Below the pieces are notes generated by a model. That model was not told the origin of the DNA. It did not search any database and saw only the letters and a list, made by a program, of their open reading frames with translations. A stretch of 7,119 nt of DNA, from assembly GCA_021781095.1 (NCBI GenBank), contig JAJXXM010000034.1:1-7119 (forward strand), written 5' to 3'. This document shows, one piece after another, positions 1 to 5,105 of the stretch. Numbering within the stretch: position 1 is the first letter of the stretch; each line of letters opens with the position of its first letter. Source of the stretch: a bacterium (GTDB taxonomy: Bacteria > Eremiobacterota > Eremiobacteria > Baltobacterales > Baltobacteraceae). The position numbers were made by a program, and so were the translations under genes.

Positions 1-4
1 GGCG

Positions 5-934
5 ATGCGGACTCCTAATCCTGAATACGATCCGCAATGGGAAACCAAATGGCTTGCCGCAAAATGTCGCGTCGATGCTATTGGGCGCAACGATAACGTT
101 TACGACATGTGGACCGAGCTCGAAAAACGTTACCCGACGATCGAGGAGTACCATGCGGAACTCGTCAATCGGCTCCAGTTCAACTTTCCCGATCACGCAC
201 ACGTCGTAGAAGAGCTGTTTCCTTTGGATCCCGCGTGGTCGCCAGCCGACATGCGCGCTCAATATAAAGTAGTATCACGTGAACTCGATTACCGGAGCTG
301 GATTGCGCTCGTGCGCAAGCGAGACCGACATCGGCAACCTGATGGGCTTACAGCGTTTGCCGATCCGCTTCGTATCGGATGCGACCGACGCATCGAGCGC
401 GTTCGGTGGGGTGGGCTTTGGGGGCGAGCGATGAGTTCGTCGGAAGCAATTGTCATATCGGAGTTGTCCCCGACCGAGGCGCACGTCTGTTTTCTCAGCC
501 CGAGCGTTCGCGGGACGTTCCCAAACATCAGTAGCGATGAAGCAGGCTATGTGCAACTACCAACGGTGTACTATCGCGAGGTGCTTGCCGCTCGGTATCG
601 GCCAGAGCAGGTGACCTGGTATCATTATGTCACGACGGGTGGGTTCGAGACCAATCGCAGCAGTCTTCCGTTCGACGCAGAGTCCCATTGGTGGCAGTTT
701 CGACGAGCGCAGTTCGTTTGGGAACCGACGCGCCGGCGGCGTTTTCTCTGGATCCGTCGCGAATACGCTGCAAATTTTTTTTGTCGGTGCGAGAGTTGGC
801 AGAGCGATAAACACTATACCTCGGTTCCGCGATCGATCGGCGAAGCGGTGCTGCGGTACGACGACGACACGCTCCCGATCGTGGAGTTGCCCGATGCGCA
901 CCGATTCCGGTCACCGCGCTGGAGAACACAATAA
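5..934 (+). CDS. Hypothetical protein, 309 aa, unknown family (possibly 5'-truncated by the window edge)
   Basis: This is an open reading frame of 309 codons ending in TAA at 932-934. I do not recognise the family. The protein looks soluble, with no signal peptide or membrane segment. It is rich in aromatic residues (many Trp and Tyr) and in charged residues. The N-terminal third (about 1-105) looks helical and acidic/basic. The middle (about 140-200) has more beta-like hydrophobic alternation. Near residues 230-265 there is a Trp/Arg-rich patch and a Cys-x-Cys pair (FFCRCESW). The ATG at position 5 has no visible ribosome binding site because the window starts four bases earlier, and those bases continue the frame, so the true start may lie upstream. 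It is convergent with the PIN-domain gene, with an 89-base gap. An 8-T run (775-782) lies inside it. It is judged real because of its length and protein-like composition; the function is unknown. Confidence 0.65.
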   Translation: MRTPNPEYDPQWETKWLAAKCRVDAIGRNDNVYDMWTELEKRYPTIEEYHAELVNRLQFNFPDHAHVVEELFPLDPAWSPADMRAQYKVVSRELDYRSWIALVRKRDRHRQPDGLTAFADPLRIGCDRRIERVRWGGLWGRAMSSSEAIVISELSPTEAHVCFLSPSVRGTFPNISSDEAGYVQLPTVYYREVLAARYRPEQVTWYHYVTTGGFETNRSSLPFDAESHWWQFRRAQFVWEPTRRRRFLWIRREYAANFFCRCESWQSDKHYTSVPRSIGEAVLRYDDDTLPIVELPDAHRFRSPRWRTQ

Positions 935-990
935 TGGTCGCTTGGTTCGAGTGGTATGCTCTGAATGGATCCTGAAGATGGATTCTGAGA

Positions 991-1014
991 CGACGAATAC
1001 CCGCACGTTCGTCG
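991..1014. terminator. Inverted repeat between convergent genes, possible bidirectional terminator
   Basis: Perfect 7-bp arms CGACGAA (991-997) and TTCGTCG (1008-1014) enclose a 10-base loop. The repeat lies between the stop codons of the orphan gene at 932-934 and the PIN gene at 1024-1026, where a shared terminator would be expected. Neither strand carries a clear T-run right after the stem, so it is not a canonical Rho-independent terminator. Confidence 0.3.
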
Positions 1015-1023
1015 GCGACGCCG

Positions 1024-1524
1024 CTACGCAGGCTCGGGTTTTTGTGCGACTTCGAGAATCTTGCGGAATTGGTTTGGATACACGACGCGGATGCCATGCG
1101 CTGTCAGATGCCGCTTGACGGCGTCTTCATGGAGGTCGCCGTCTTCGGAAACCAGATAGCGCGCTTTGCCGACGATGGCCGTCTCGATGAACGCATCATC
1201 GTCGGGATCGCTGCAAACCCGGTGCGGCTCGCCGATGTCCACGACGACTGCCCCGACGTCGACCGAACTGATCGCCTCGATAAAATACTCCGCTAGCGTG
1301 ACGTCGATGTTGAAGCGCTGCGCAACCGCTTTGCTCTTGGTCAACAGGTACTGCAATTCATCGAGCGTTGCGGGAGAGAAGACCGGCGCGAATTGGCCGT
1401 CTTCGAGCGCCTCGAGAATCGCGCGGTACGGTTGTTTGGATTCGAACGCGTGCAGGGTTTCGCGTTCGAAAATGAAGACCCACACCTGTGTGTCGATCAC
1501 GGCGCGCGGTAGATCGCTCTTCAT
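1024..1524 (-). CDS. PIN-domain ribonuclease, putative toxin of a toxin-antitoxin-like pair
   Basis: The 166-aa protein fits the PIN-family putative toxin group (COG1569/TIGR00305-like). PIN domains are metal-dependent RNases that use a cluster of acidic residues. The candidates are visible in the right order: D11 in an opening strand (VIDTQVW), E56 in the early helix (SPATLDEL), the acidic run D106-D110 (DPDDDAFIE), and D128/D130 in VSEDGDL, where the family usually has a D-x-D-L end to the fourth strand. The length is normal for one domain. The ATG at 1522-1524 overlaps the TGA of the upstream winged-helix gene as ATGA and is preceded by AAAGGAG, so start and translational coupling are well supported. 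The likely role is RNA cleavage when not restrained by a partner. The partner is inferred from position, not recognised as a known antitoxin. It could instead be a housekeeping PIN nuclease carried with a regulator. Confidence 0.88.
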   Translation of the reverse strand: MKSDLPRAVIDTQVWVFIFERETLHAFESKQPYRAILEALEDGQFAPVFSPATLDELQYLLTKSKAVAQRFNIDVTLAEYFIEAISSVDVGAVVVDIGEPHRVCSDPDDDAFIETAIVGKARYLVSEDGDLHEDAVKRHLTAHGIRVVYPNQFRKILEVAQKPEPA

Positions 1525-2069
1525 ACGGGGATCAACTCCTTTGCGTTGCGGTTGGCGTGGATGGCGTTGGTAAGCCGGAGTGCGGTGAGTCCGCGCATGT
1601 AATCACTAGTGATTGCCTTGTACAGTGGCGGGAGCTGGTCGAGTTTGAGGCGCGTGTCGGGATCGTAGACTACATGCCCGTCTACCACATTCAGCCGGAC
1701 GCCGCGATGCGCGAGGTGTTCGAAGAACGGCTGTGGATCCGATGGTGGCATGAGCTCGGTCGCCCCGATTGCGCGCACGTAGTAGACATTTTTGCGGCCG
1801 AATCGTACGACCGTGATGAGGTGATGGGTTGCAGAGAGCGAGCGAACGGATTCGCTCACGTGCGAGATTTCCAGCCCCGTGGTGAGGGCCAAGGTGTCGC
1901 GCTTGGGATAGCAGCGTCCGTGACCGGTCTGCGTCCAATCGGCGTAGAGCGAGAGGGCAAGCAGCACGCGCAACTCGCGGGCGGTGAGATCCATGGTGAG
2001 CCAGGCGGGGTCGCACATCGCGAAGCGTGCGGTCCGGCGCTTGGGCGCGGGGGACGGCGGGTTTTTCAC
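1521..2069 (-). CDS. Winged helix-turn-helix protein (HTH_36-like), operon partner of the PIN nuclease
   Basis: The frame stays open from an ATG at 2141 (206 aa). I prefer the GTG at 2067-2069 (182 aa), because the extra 24 residues read as an unnatural hydrophobic run across what looks like promoter DNA. An ATG at 2018 is a third choice. No start has a convincing Shine-Dalgarno site. With the GTG start, residues 28-45 (TARELRVLLALSLYADW) form the first helices, about 53-84 form the helix-turn-helix (PKRDTLALTTGLEISHVSESVRSL), and 85-98 form the wing (ITVVRFGRKNVYYV). This pattern matches HTH_36-type domains of plasmid and phage replication or regulatory proteins. The C-terminal half (about 99-182) is not recognised and could be the partner-binding part. 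It overlaps the PIN gene by ATGA. Likely roles are an autoregulating DNA-binding partner or an antitoxin-like protein; a replication-initiator relic is the alternative. Confidence 0.78.
   Translation of the reverse strand: MKNPPSPAPKRRTARFAMCDPAWLTMDLTARELRVLLALSLYADWTQTGHGRCYPKRDTLALTTGLEISHVSESVRSLSATHHLITVVRFGRKNVYYVRAIGATELMPPSDPQPFFEHLAHRGVRLNVVDGHVVYDPDTRLKLDQLPPLYKAITSDYMRGLTALRLTNAIHANRNAKELIPV
1536..1542 (-). promoter_or_regulatory. Ribosome binding site of the PIN gene, inside the winged-helix gene
   Basis: The minus strand reads AAAGGAG eleven bases upstream of the ATG at 1524. It lies within the last codons of the upstream gene. Together with the ATGA overlap it points to coupled translation of the two proteins. 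Confidence 0.7.
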
Positions 2070-2071
2070 TA

Positions 2072-2108
2072 CCCGAATAAGGTACCATAAGAGTACCCGG
2101 TATAGCAA
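2072..2108 (-). promoter_or_regulatory. Candidate promoter and operator of the winged-helix/PIN pair
   Basis: On the minus strand TTGCTA (2103-2108) and TACCTT (2079-2084) are separated by 18 bases and resemble -35 and -10 boxes. Transcription would start only a few bases before the GTG at 2069, so the mRNA might be leaderless. An inverted repeat, GGTAC (2081-2085) and GTACC (2093-2097) with a 7-base spacer, overlaps the -10 box. That is where an autorepressor would bind. The box matches are loose. Confidence 0.35.
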
Positions 2109-2155
2109 CACTAACAAACCACCGGGGACAGACCCATACAATCAGACCAGATCTT

Positions 2156-2174
2156 GAGAGTACTTCGTACTCTC
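2156..2174. repeat. Perfect 8-bp inverted repeat (GAGAGTAC / GTACTCTC), possible operator
   Basis: The arms 2156-2163 and 2167-2174 are perfect and separated by TTC. The core GAGTAC also occurs at 2091-2096 in the proposed operator of the winged-helix gene. The repeat lies between that gene and the divergent 66-aa gene, so it could bind the same regulator and act on both. As RNA it could also form a short hairpin. A smaller inverted repeat (GCAC-GTG-GTGC, 2184-2194) follows. Confidence 0.45.
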
Positions 2175-2209
2175 GCCGGGCTTGCACGTGGTGCGCTACC
2201 GTTGTCGAT

Positions 2210-2410
2210 ATGAACAGCAGCAACATCGCCCGACGCGCCTTCCTGGCCAATCCCGAATTGCGCTTGATCGATATTCCCGACCAAGCGGCGCTTGGCACGG
2301 GTGAGCGGGGCAGTGATGCGGAGCTGGCTCAGGCCATCAACGACGCGCGGCGCGAGTACCACGCGCAGCGTGAGCGTCACCGGGCTGCGGCAACGTCGTC
2401 AGGCACGTAG
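2210..2410 (+). CDS. Small hypothetical protein, 66 aa
   Basis: This is a short reading frame running opposite to the winged-helix/PIN pair. Most codons end in G or C and the protein composition is natural. The N-terminal part is MNSSNIARRAFLANPELR, the middle is acidic, and residues about 36-60 form a strongly charged, probably helical tail (ELAQAINDARREYHAQRER). There is no signal peptide or membrane segment. The ATG has no obvious ribosome binding site. I do not recognise the family. Its position, sharing an intergenic region with repeated GAGTAC motifs, suggests it may be controlled together with the pair, but a functional link is inference. Overlapping minus-strand frames look like shadows. 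Confidence 0.45.
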   Translation: MNSSNIARRAFLANPELRLIDIPDQAALGTGERGSDAELAQAINDARREYHAQRERHRAAATSSGT

Positions 2411-2550
2411 CCGCGCGCCGTAAGGCAACATCTGCACATCCTCGGTAGAGTCCGCCTGGCACTGGTCGTATGGAGGGGGAATTTTACCGCGAGAGATGGC
2501 ATCATCGGCGTGGGTGAGGCTGCAAGGCCAACAATATTCCGTGCGTCCCT

Positions 2551-2580
2551 GAACCGAGATCCCTCGATCACCCGAGGTTC
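2551..2580. repeat. Nested, mutually exclusive inverted repeats
   Basis: GAACC (2551-2555) can pair with GGTTC (2576-2580). Inside, CGAG (2555-2558) can pair with CTCG (2563-2566), or CCTCG (2562-2566) can pair with CGAGG (2573-2577). The inner pairings exclude each other, as in attenuator-like RNA or overlapping protein-binding half-sites. The stems are only 4-5 bp, so chance is possible. Confidence 0.3.
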
Positions 2581-2591
2581 ACGGCCCGCAG

Positions 2592-2607
2592 CGAAGCGAG
2601 GGCTTCG
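2592..2607. repeat. 6-bp inverted repeat with GAGG loop
   Basis: CGAAGC (2592-2597) and GCTTCG (2602-2607) are perfect arms around the four bases GAGG. It is short but belongs to the same cluster of inverted repeats. Confidence 0.3.
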
Positions 2608-2628
2608 GACTGCTTCTGATTTAGGCTG

Positions 2629-2662
2629 GCAAAGGGGCAACCGGAAACGGCGCCCTTTTTGC
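2629..2662 (+). terminator. Two-tier hairpin with GAAA loop followed by T-rich sequence
   Basis: The outer stem is GCAAAGGGGC (2629-2638) with GCCCTTTTTGC (2652-2662), allowing one G-U pair and one bulged T. The inner stem is CCG (2641-2643) with CGG (2648-2650), closed by the tetraloop GAAA, a GNRA type. TTTT follows at 2663-2666. On the plus strand this fits an intrinsic terminator or attenuator, which would end upstream transcripts or hold back the recombinase genes. A structured RNA element is the alternative. Confidence 0.45.
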
Positions 2663-2702
2663 TTTTGGGGTGGCGGAGGGCGGCGTCGCGATCGGCGTGT
2701 GC

Positions 2703-2731
2703 GTGTCCGAGAAGGGAAGGTTCTCGGACGC
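2703..2731. repeat. Perfect 9-bp inverted repeat with 7-base spacer, candidate recombination core site
   Basis: GTCCGAGAA (2705-2713) and TTCTCGGAC (2721-2729) are exact reverse complements around the asymmetric spacer GGGAAGG (2714-2720). The pairing extends outward by a T-G and a G-C pair to 2703-2731. It lies 22 bases before the ATG of the 93-aa gene that precedes a tyrosine recombinase. Two inverted 9-13 bp binding arms around a 6-8 bp crossover region is the usual layout of tyrosine recombinase core sites, and TnpI-type recombinases act on sites next to their own gene. The alternative is an RNA hairpin presenting a purine-rich, Shine-Dalgarno-like loop. Confidence 0.5.
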
Positions 2732-2753
2732 AGGCGACGGAACGCCCCGCACC

Positions 2754-3035
2754 ATGACGACCCCGATCGGCCCCGGTCTCCGCAAGCTCCAAAAAGTCCT
2801 CAGGTCGAGCGGGCTGAGCGATGCTCATTGCGAGCGGCTCGCAGGCTTGTATCCCGACGGCGACTTTGCCGCACTCGTCTCCGCACTGGAGAGCGTCGAC
2901 CCCGCACACCATCGCCGCATGCTCGAGATTCTCATCGGAACCGGCCCGGGAACTGGCCCGCGCGCGGCATGCGCGGAGATCGCGAAGATCGAGCACGTCA
3001 AGCGTCAACCGCAACGCCCTACGTTCGAGCGATAA
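2754..3035 (+). CDS. Small hypothetical protein preceding the recombinase, in the same frame
   Basis: A 93-aa product starts at the ATG at 2754; a GTG at 2670 would give 121 aa. No strong ribosome binding site is seen for either. The protein appears soluble and helical. Residues 8-62 (LRKLQKVLRSSGLSDAHCER onward through the ESVDPAHHRRMLEILIG section) look like a compact helical domain. A Gly/Pro-rich linker and a basic tail (KIEHVKRQPQRPTFER) follow. I do not recognise it. Its TAA (3033-3035) directly abuts the GTG of the recombinase, and both are in the same frame, so it may be a separate accessory protein (for example a directionality factor) or the N-terminal part of a once longer integrase. 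Both readings are inference. Confidence 0.55.
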   Translation: MTTPIGPGLRKLQKVLRSSGLSDAHCERLAGLYPDGDFAALVSALESVDPAHHRRMLEILIGTGPGTGPRAACAEIAKIEHVKRQPQRPTFER

Positions 3036-3989
3036 GTGGCGCTCGTCGCGGACGCGACCGCGCTTGCCTGCACCGCCGAACGCGCCAAAGCCTACGCGCG
3101 CAACGCGCGCGCGGCGGCCACGCAGCGCGCCTACGAGCGCGATTGGCGCGATTTTACCGCCTTCTGCGCCCACTCCGCCTTCGACGCCCTTCCAGCGCCT
3201 CCGCAGGCCGTCGCGCACTACATCACCGCGCTCGCCGGCGTCAAAGCCGTCGCCACGATCCGCCGGCGGCTGGTCGCGATCGCGCAGACCCACAAACTGC
3301 AGGGGTTCGCAGCGCCGACCAGCGATCCGATCGTCCGCGAGATCCTCACCGGGATCGCGCGCACCCACGGCGAGGCGCCGCGGCGCAAGAGCGCGCTCAC
3401 CGTCGAGCTGCTCAAAGACGTGCTGCATCGCCTCGACCCCGGCCTCAAAGGCCTCCGCGATCGCGCCCTGCTGCTCCTCACGTTCGCCGGCGGCTTTCGC
3501 CGCAGCGAGGTCGCCGCGCTCGATTGCACCGACGTGCGCTTCGAAGCGCGCGGCGCGATCGTGACGCTACGCCGCTCGAAGACCGATCAGTGCGGCCTGG
3601 GACGCGAGGTCGCGATTCCGCAGTTACGCACGACGCCGCTCTGCCCGGTGCAGGCGCTGCAGGCGTGGCTCGCCGCTGCACAGATCACCGACGGGGCGCT
3701 CTTCCGGACATTCTCACTGCGCGGCGCGTTGCAACCACACCGCATCGATGGCCGCGACATCGCGCGCTTGGTGCAACGCCTCGCGCGGCGCGCCCACCTC
3801 GACGGCGATTTTAGCGCCCATAGTCTGCGCGCGGGATTCGTCACCAGCGGGGCGATGCGCGGCGTTGCCGAGGTCAGCCTGCAAGCGGTGACGGGACATC
3901 GCTCGACGACGATCCTGCGCGGCTACGTGCGGCGCGCCACGCTCTTCGACGATGCCCCGCTTCCGCGCATCATGGGCGATGGATTATAA
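3036..3989 (+). CDS. Tyrosine recombinase / site-specific integrase
   Basis: A 317-aa phage-integrase-family protein that cuts and rejoins DNA at specific sites through a 3'-phosphotyrosine intermediate. The N-terminal SAM-like core-binding domain covers about residues 12-100 (AATQRAYERDWRDFTAFC). The catalytic domain covers about 118-305. All catalytic residues are visible: R155 in GGFRRSE, K182 in RRSKTDQ, H262 and R265 in HSLR, H288 in TGHRS, and nucleophile Y297 in RGYVRR. The length is normal, so the enzyme is probably active. The sequence style resembles plasmid and transposon recombinases rather than chromosomal XerC/XerD, though this is an impression. The GTG at 3036 follows a TAA directly and has only a weak upstream GAG; no ATG or TTG is available before the core domain. 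No tRNA or duplicated attachment site is visible. Confidence 0.92.
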   Translation: MALVADATALACTAERAKAYARNARAAATQRAYERDWRDFTAFCAHSAFDALPAPPQAVAHYITALAGVKAVATIRRRLVAIAQTHKLQGFAAPTSDPIVREILTGIARTHGEAPRRKSALTVELLKDVLHRLDPGLKGLRDRALLLLTFAGGFRRSEVAALDCTDVRFEARGAIVTLRRSKTDQCGLGREVAIPQLRTTPLCPVQALQAWLAAAQITDGALFRTFSLRGALQPHRIDGRDIARLVQRLARRAHLDGDFSAHSLRAGFVTSGAMRGVAEVSLQAVTGHRSTTILRGYVRRATLFDDAPLPRIMGDGL

Positions 3990-4018
3990 GAACCGACAAA
4001 AAGTAAGTCTACCAGCTC

Positions 4019-5095
4019 TCAGAGGTGGGGCCATCCGGGAGGAACTGTTGGTCTCGGGATCGGCGGGGGCGTCCCCCCAGTCCTTATTGACCACGCATCA
4101 CCGCTAATCGAGTTTACACCTTCGCTAAAAAGGTCATAGGGCCATGAAGTCCCTGCGGCACTTGAGCAATCGCCCCAATTGTAATAATCGATAGCTGGTG
4201 CGAGGCTCCACGTACCTTGGGGCGATTCCAGTTGAACCGCATCGCTTTCGATCGTAGGAATCCGCGGGCAGACCGCTCCAGTTGAGTAGTAGTGCGTTTC
4301 AAACATGTCCCATCCGCCACCAACGGTTCCTCCTCGGAGGTAGCAGCCGCCCGGTGCGTCTTCTCGTGCATATGTTGGGCCTGGCCCACACGATCCACCA
4401 GCGTCGAAGATATCCTCCCACTGGTGCTGAGTGTAGTTATAGAGCAGGCCGTGCCATTTTTCGTCGCTTGCGAAGTAACGCACTTCCATCGTTACGTCGA
4501 TGTGTCCGTTATATGGGACTTCGTACTGCTGAAACGCGGGATCATTAATGGGTTTCATCCCATAGAATCCATCTACATTTGCAGATCCACAAAAGGCATA
4601 GAAGCCAACGAAATAGTTATCGTGAACTCCATCGTATACAACCGAACCTTCTAGGCACGATGGATCGCCGGGGCGCATCGTCGGGGCATAAATAATATCG
4701 GAGCTCGGAAGAAAAAAGCCGGGAATGACCTGTTGCCCAGCGTACGAACCTTGAACGTCGGCGCCCGCGAGATTAAATCCACTTTGACCACCGTTGTTGC
4801 TGACTTGTAGAACATTGGCCGGATGTCGTGTGCCGTTGCGAAGTTTTCTGAGATCGGCAAGATCCTGAATGCGATTATAAATCGGGCGAGGTGCTAGATT
4901 TATGCGCCGGGTTGAGTCCGGCACGAGACGCATCCCGGGTTTGTACGGCGGCGCGAGGATTGTCATGCCGGGTTGTGGTAATTGTGAACCATTAGGTCCA
5001 GTTATTGATGGAGCACTCCCGGCGGTGCACCCCTGCATCAGTAAAAAAAATACAGATGGGACTACCGCAAAAACACGCAGTGTAGATGCTTTCAT
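4019..5095 (-). CDS. Secreted lipoprotein of unknown family, cysteine-containing
   Basis: From the ATG at 5093-5095 the product is 358 aa. A TTG at 5104 would add three residues, but the AAAAAAGG stretch is better spaced for the ATG. The N-terminus is a signal peptide: MKAS, one Arg, a hydrophobic core, then LLMQGC with Cys23 as the probable lipidated residue. The lipobox is atypical (Met at -3, Gln at -2). A linker rich in Pro, Gly and Ser follows. The globular part (about 100-340) is rich in Tyr, Trp, Gly and Asp, like an extracellular beta-rich fold, with six further Cys (147, 169, 236, 251, 276, 310), enough for three disulfides. The tail is Pro-rich (TPPPIPRPTVPPGW). I recognise no enzyme motif. 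It is divergent from the DUF2723 gene and ends 29 bases from the convergent recombinase gene. Carbohydrate binding or a neprosin/G1-like beta-sandwich are speculative options. Confidence 0.72.
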   Translation of the reverse strand: MKASTLRVFAVVPSVFFLLMQGCTAGSAPSITGPNGSQLPQPGMTILAPPYKPGMRLVPDSTRRINLAPRPIYNRIQDLADLRKLRNGTRHPANVLQVSNNGGQSGFNLAGADVQGSYAGQQVIPGFFLPSSDIIYAPTMRPGDPSCLEGSVVYDGVHDNYFVGFYAFCGSANVDGFYGMKPINDPAFQQYEVPYNGHIDVTMEVRYFASDEKWHGLLYNYTQHQWEDIFDAGGSCGPGPTYAREDAPGGCYLRGGTVGGGWDMFETHYYSTGAVCPRIPTIESDAVQLESPQGTWSLAPAIDYYNWGDCSSAAGTSWPYDLFSEGVNSISGDAWSIRTGGTPPPIPRPTVPPGWPHL

Positions 5096-5105
5096 CAGCG
5101 ACAAG

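Larger units (their letters stand above)
2411..2753. other. Gene-poor leader region rich in inverted repeats, upstream of the recombinase genes
   Basis: About 340 bases without a convincing gene. From about 2550 onward it contains a series of inverted repeats (annotated separately) spaced through about 180 bases. I see no tRNA, no integron attC pattern and no known riboswitch that I could name. The left portion (2411-2550) shows nothing I can interpret. A GTG at 2670 could extend the following small gene into this region by 28 codons, but the inverted repeat at 2703-2731 would then be coding. Confidence 0.5.

Noticed and set aside
642..652. GGTTCGAGACC, resembling a tRNA T-arm
   Set aside because: There is no acceptor stem, anticodon arm or correct 5-bp T-stem around it, and it lies inside a reading frame.
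965..988. Short direct repeat ATGGAT(C/T)CTGA, two copies 13 bases apart
   Set aside because: Only two imperfect copies between convergent genes; it is most likely a small duplication or chance.
627..1118. 163-codon plus-strand frame and a matching minus-strand frame (630-1097)
   Set aside because: Both overlap the orphan gene in other frames and have unnatural composition; the longer frame 5-934 explains the region better.
1601..1614. Perfect 14-bp palindrome AATCACTAGTGATT, similar to a common cloning-vector junction
   Set aside because: It lies within the winged-helix reading frame, which continues unbroken on both sides, and the vector sequence beyond the palindrome is absent. Contamination or a regulatory site is not supported.
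2617..2627. TTTAGGC sequence resembling the GTTRRRY end of an integron attC site
   Set aside because: The conserved first G is missing, no matching RYYYAAC partner was seen, and the recombinase lacks the extra helix expected of an integron integrase.
2111..2640. Minus-strand frames of 89 and 87 codons (2111-2380 and 2377-2640)
   Set aside because: The first overlaps the 66-aa gene and the operator-like repeats; the second crosses the inverted-repeat cluster. Neither has a ribosome binding site or a recognisable sequence.
2510..3814. Long 434-codon plus-strand frame
   Set aside because: The translation is almost entirely Arg, Ala, Pro and Ser, typical of a shadow frame in GC-rich DNA. It overlaps the true recombinase and the 93-aa gene.
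3990..4018. Possible terminator between the recombinase and lipoprotein stops
   Set aside because: The minus strand has a five-T run, but no stem longer than three base pairs precedes it.
4282..4654. Plus-strand frames of 88 and 120 codons inside the lipoprotein gene
   Set aside because: They are antisense to a gene with a clear signal peptide and consistent protein composition, so they are shadows.
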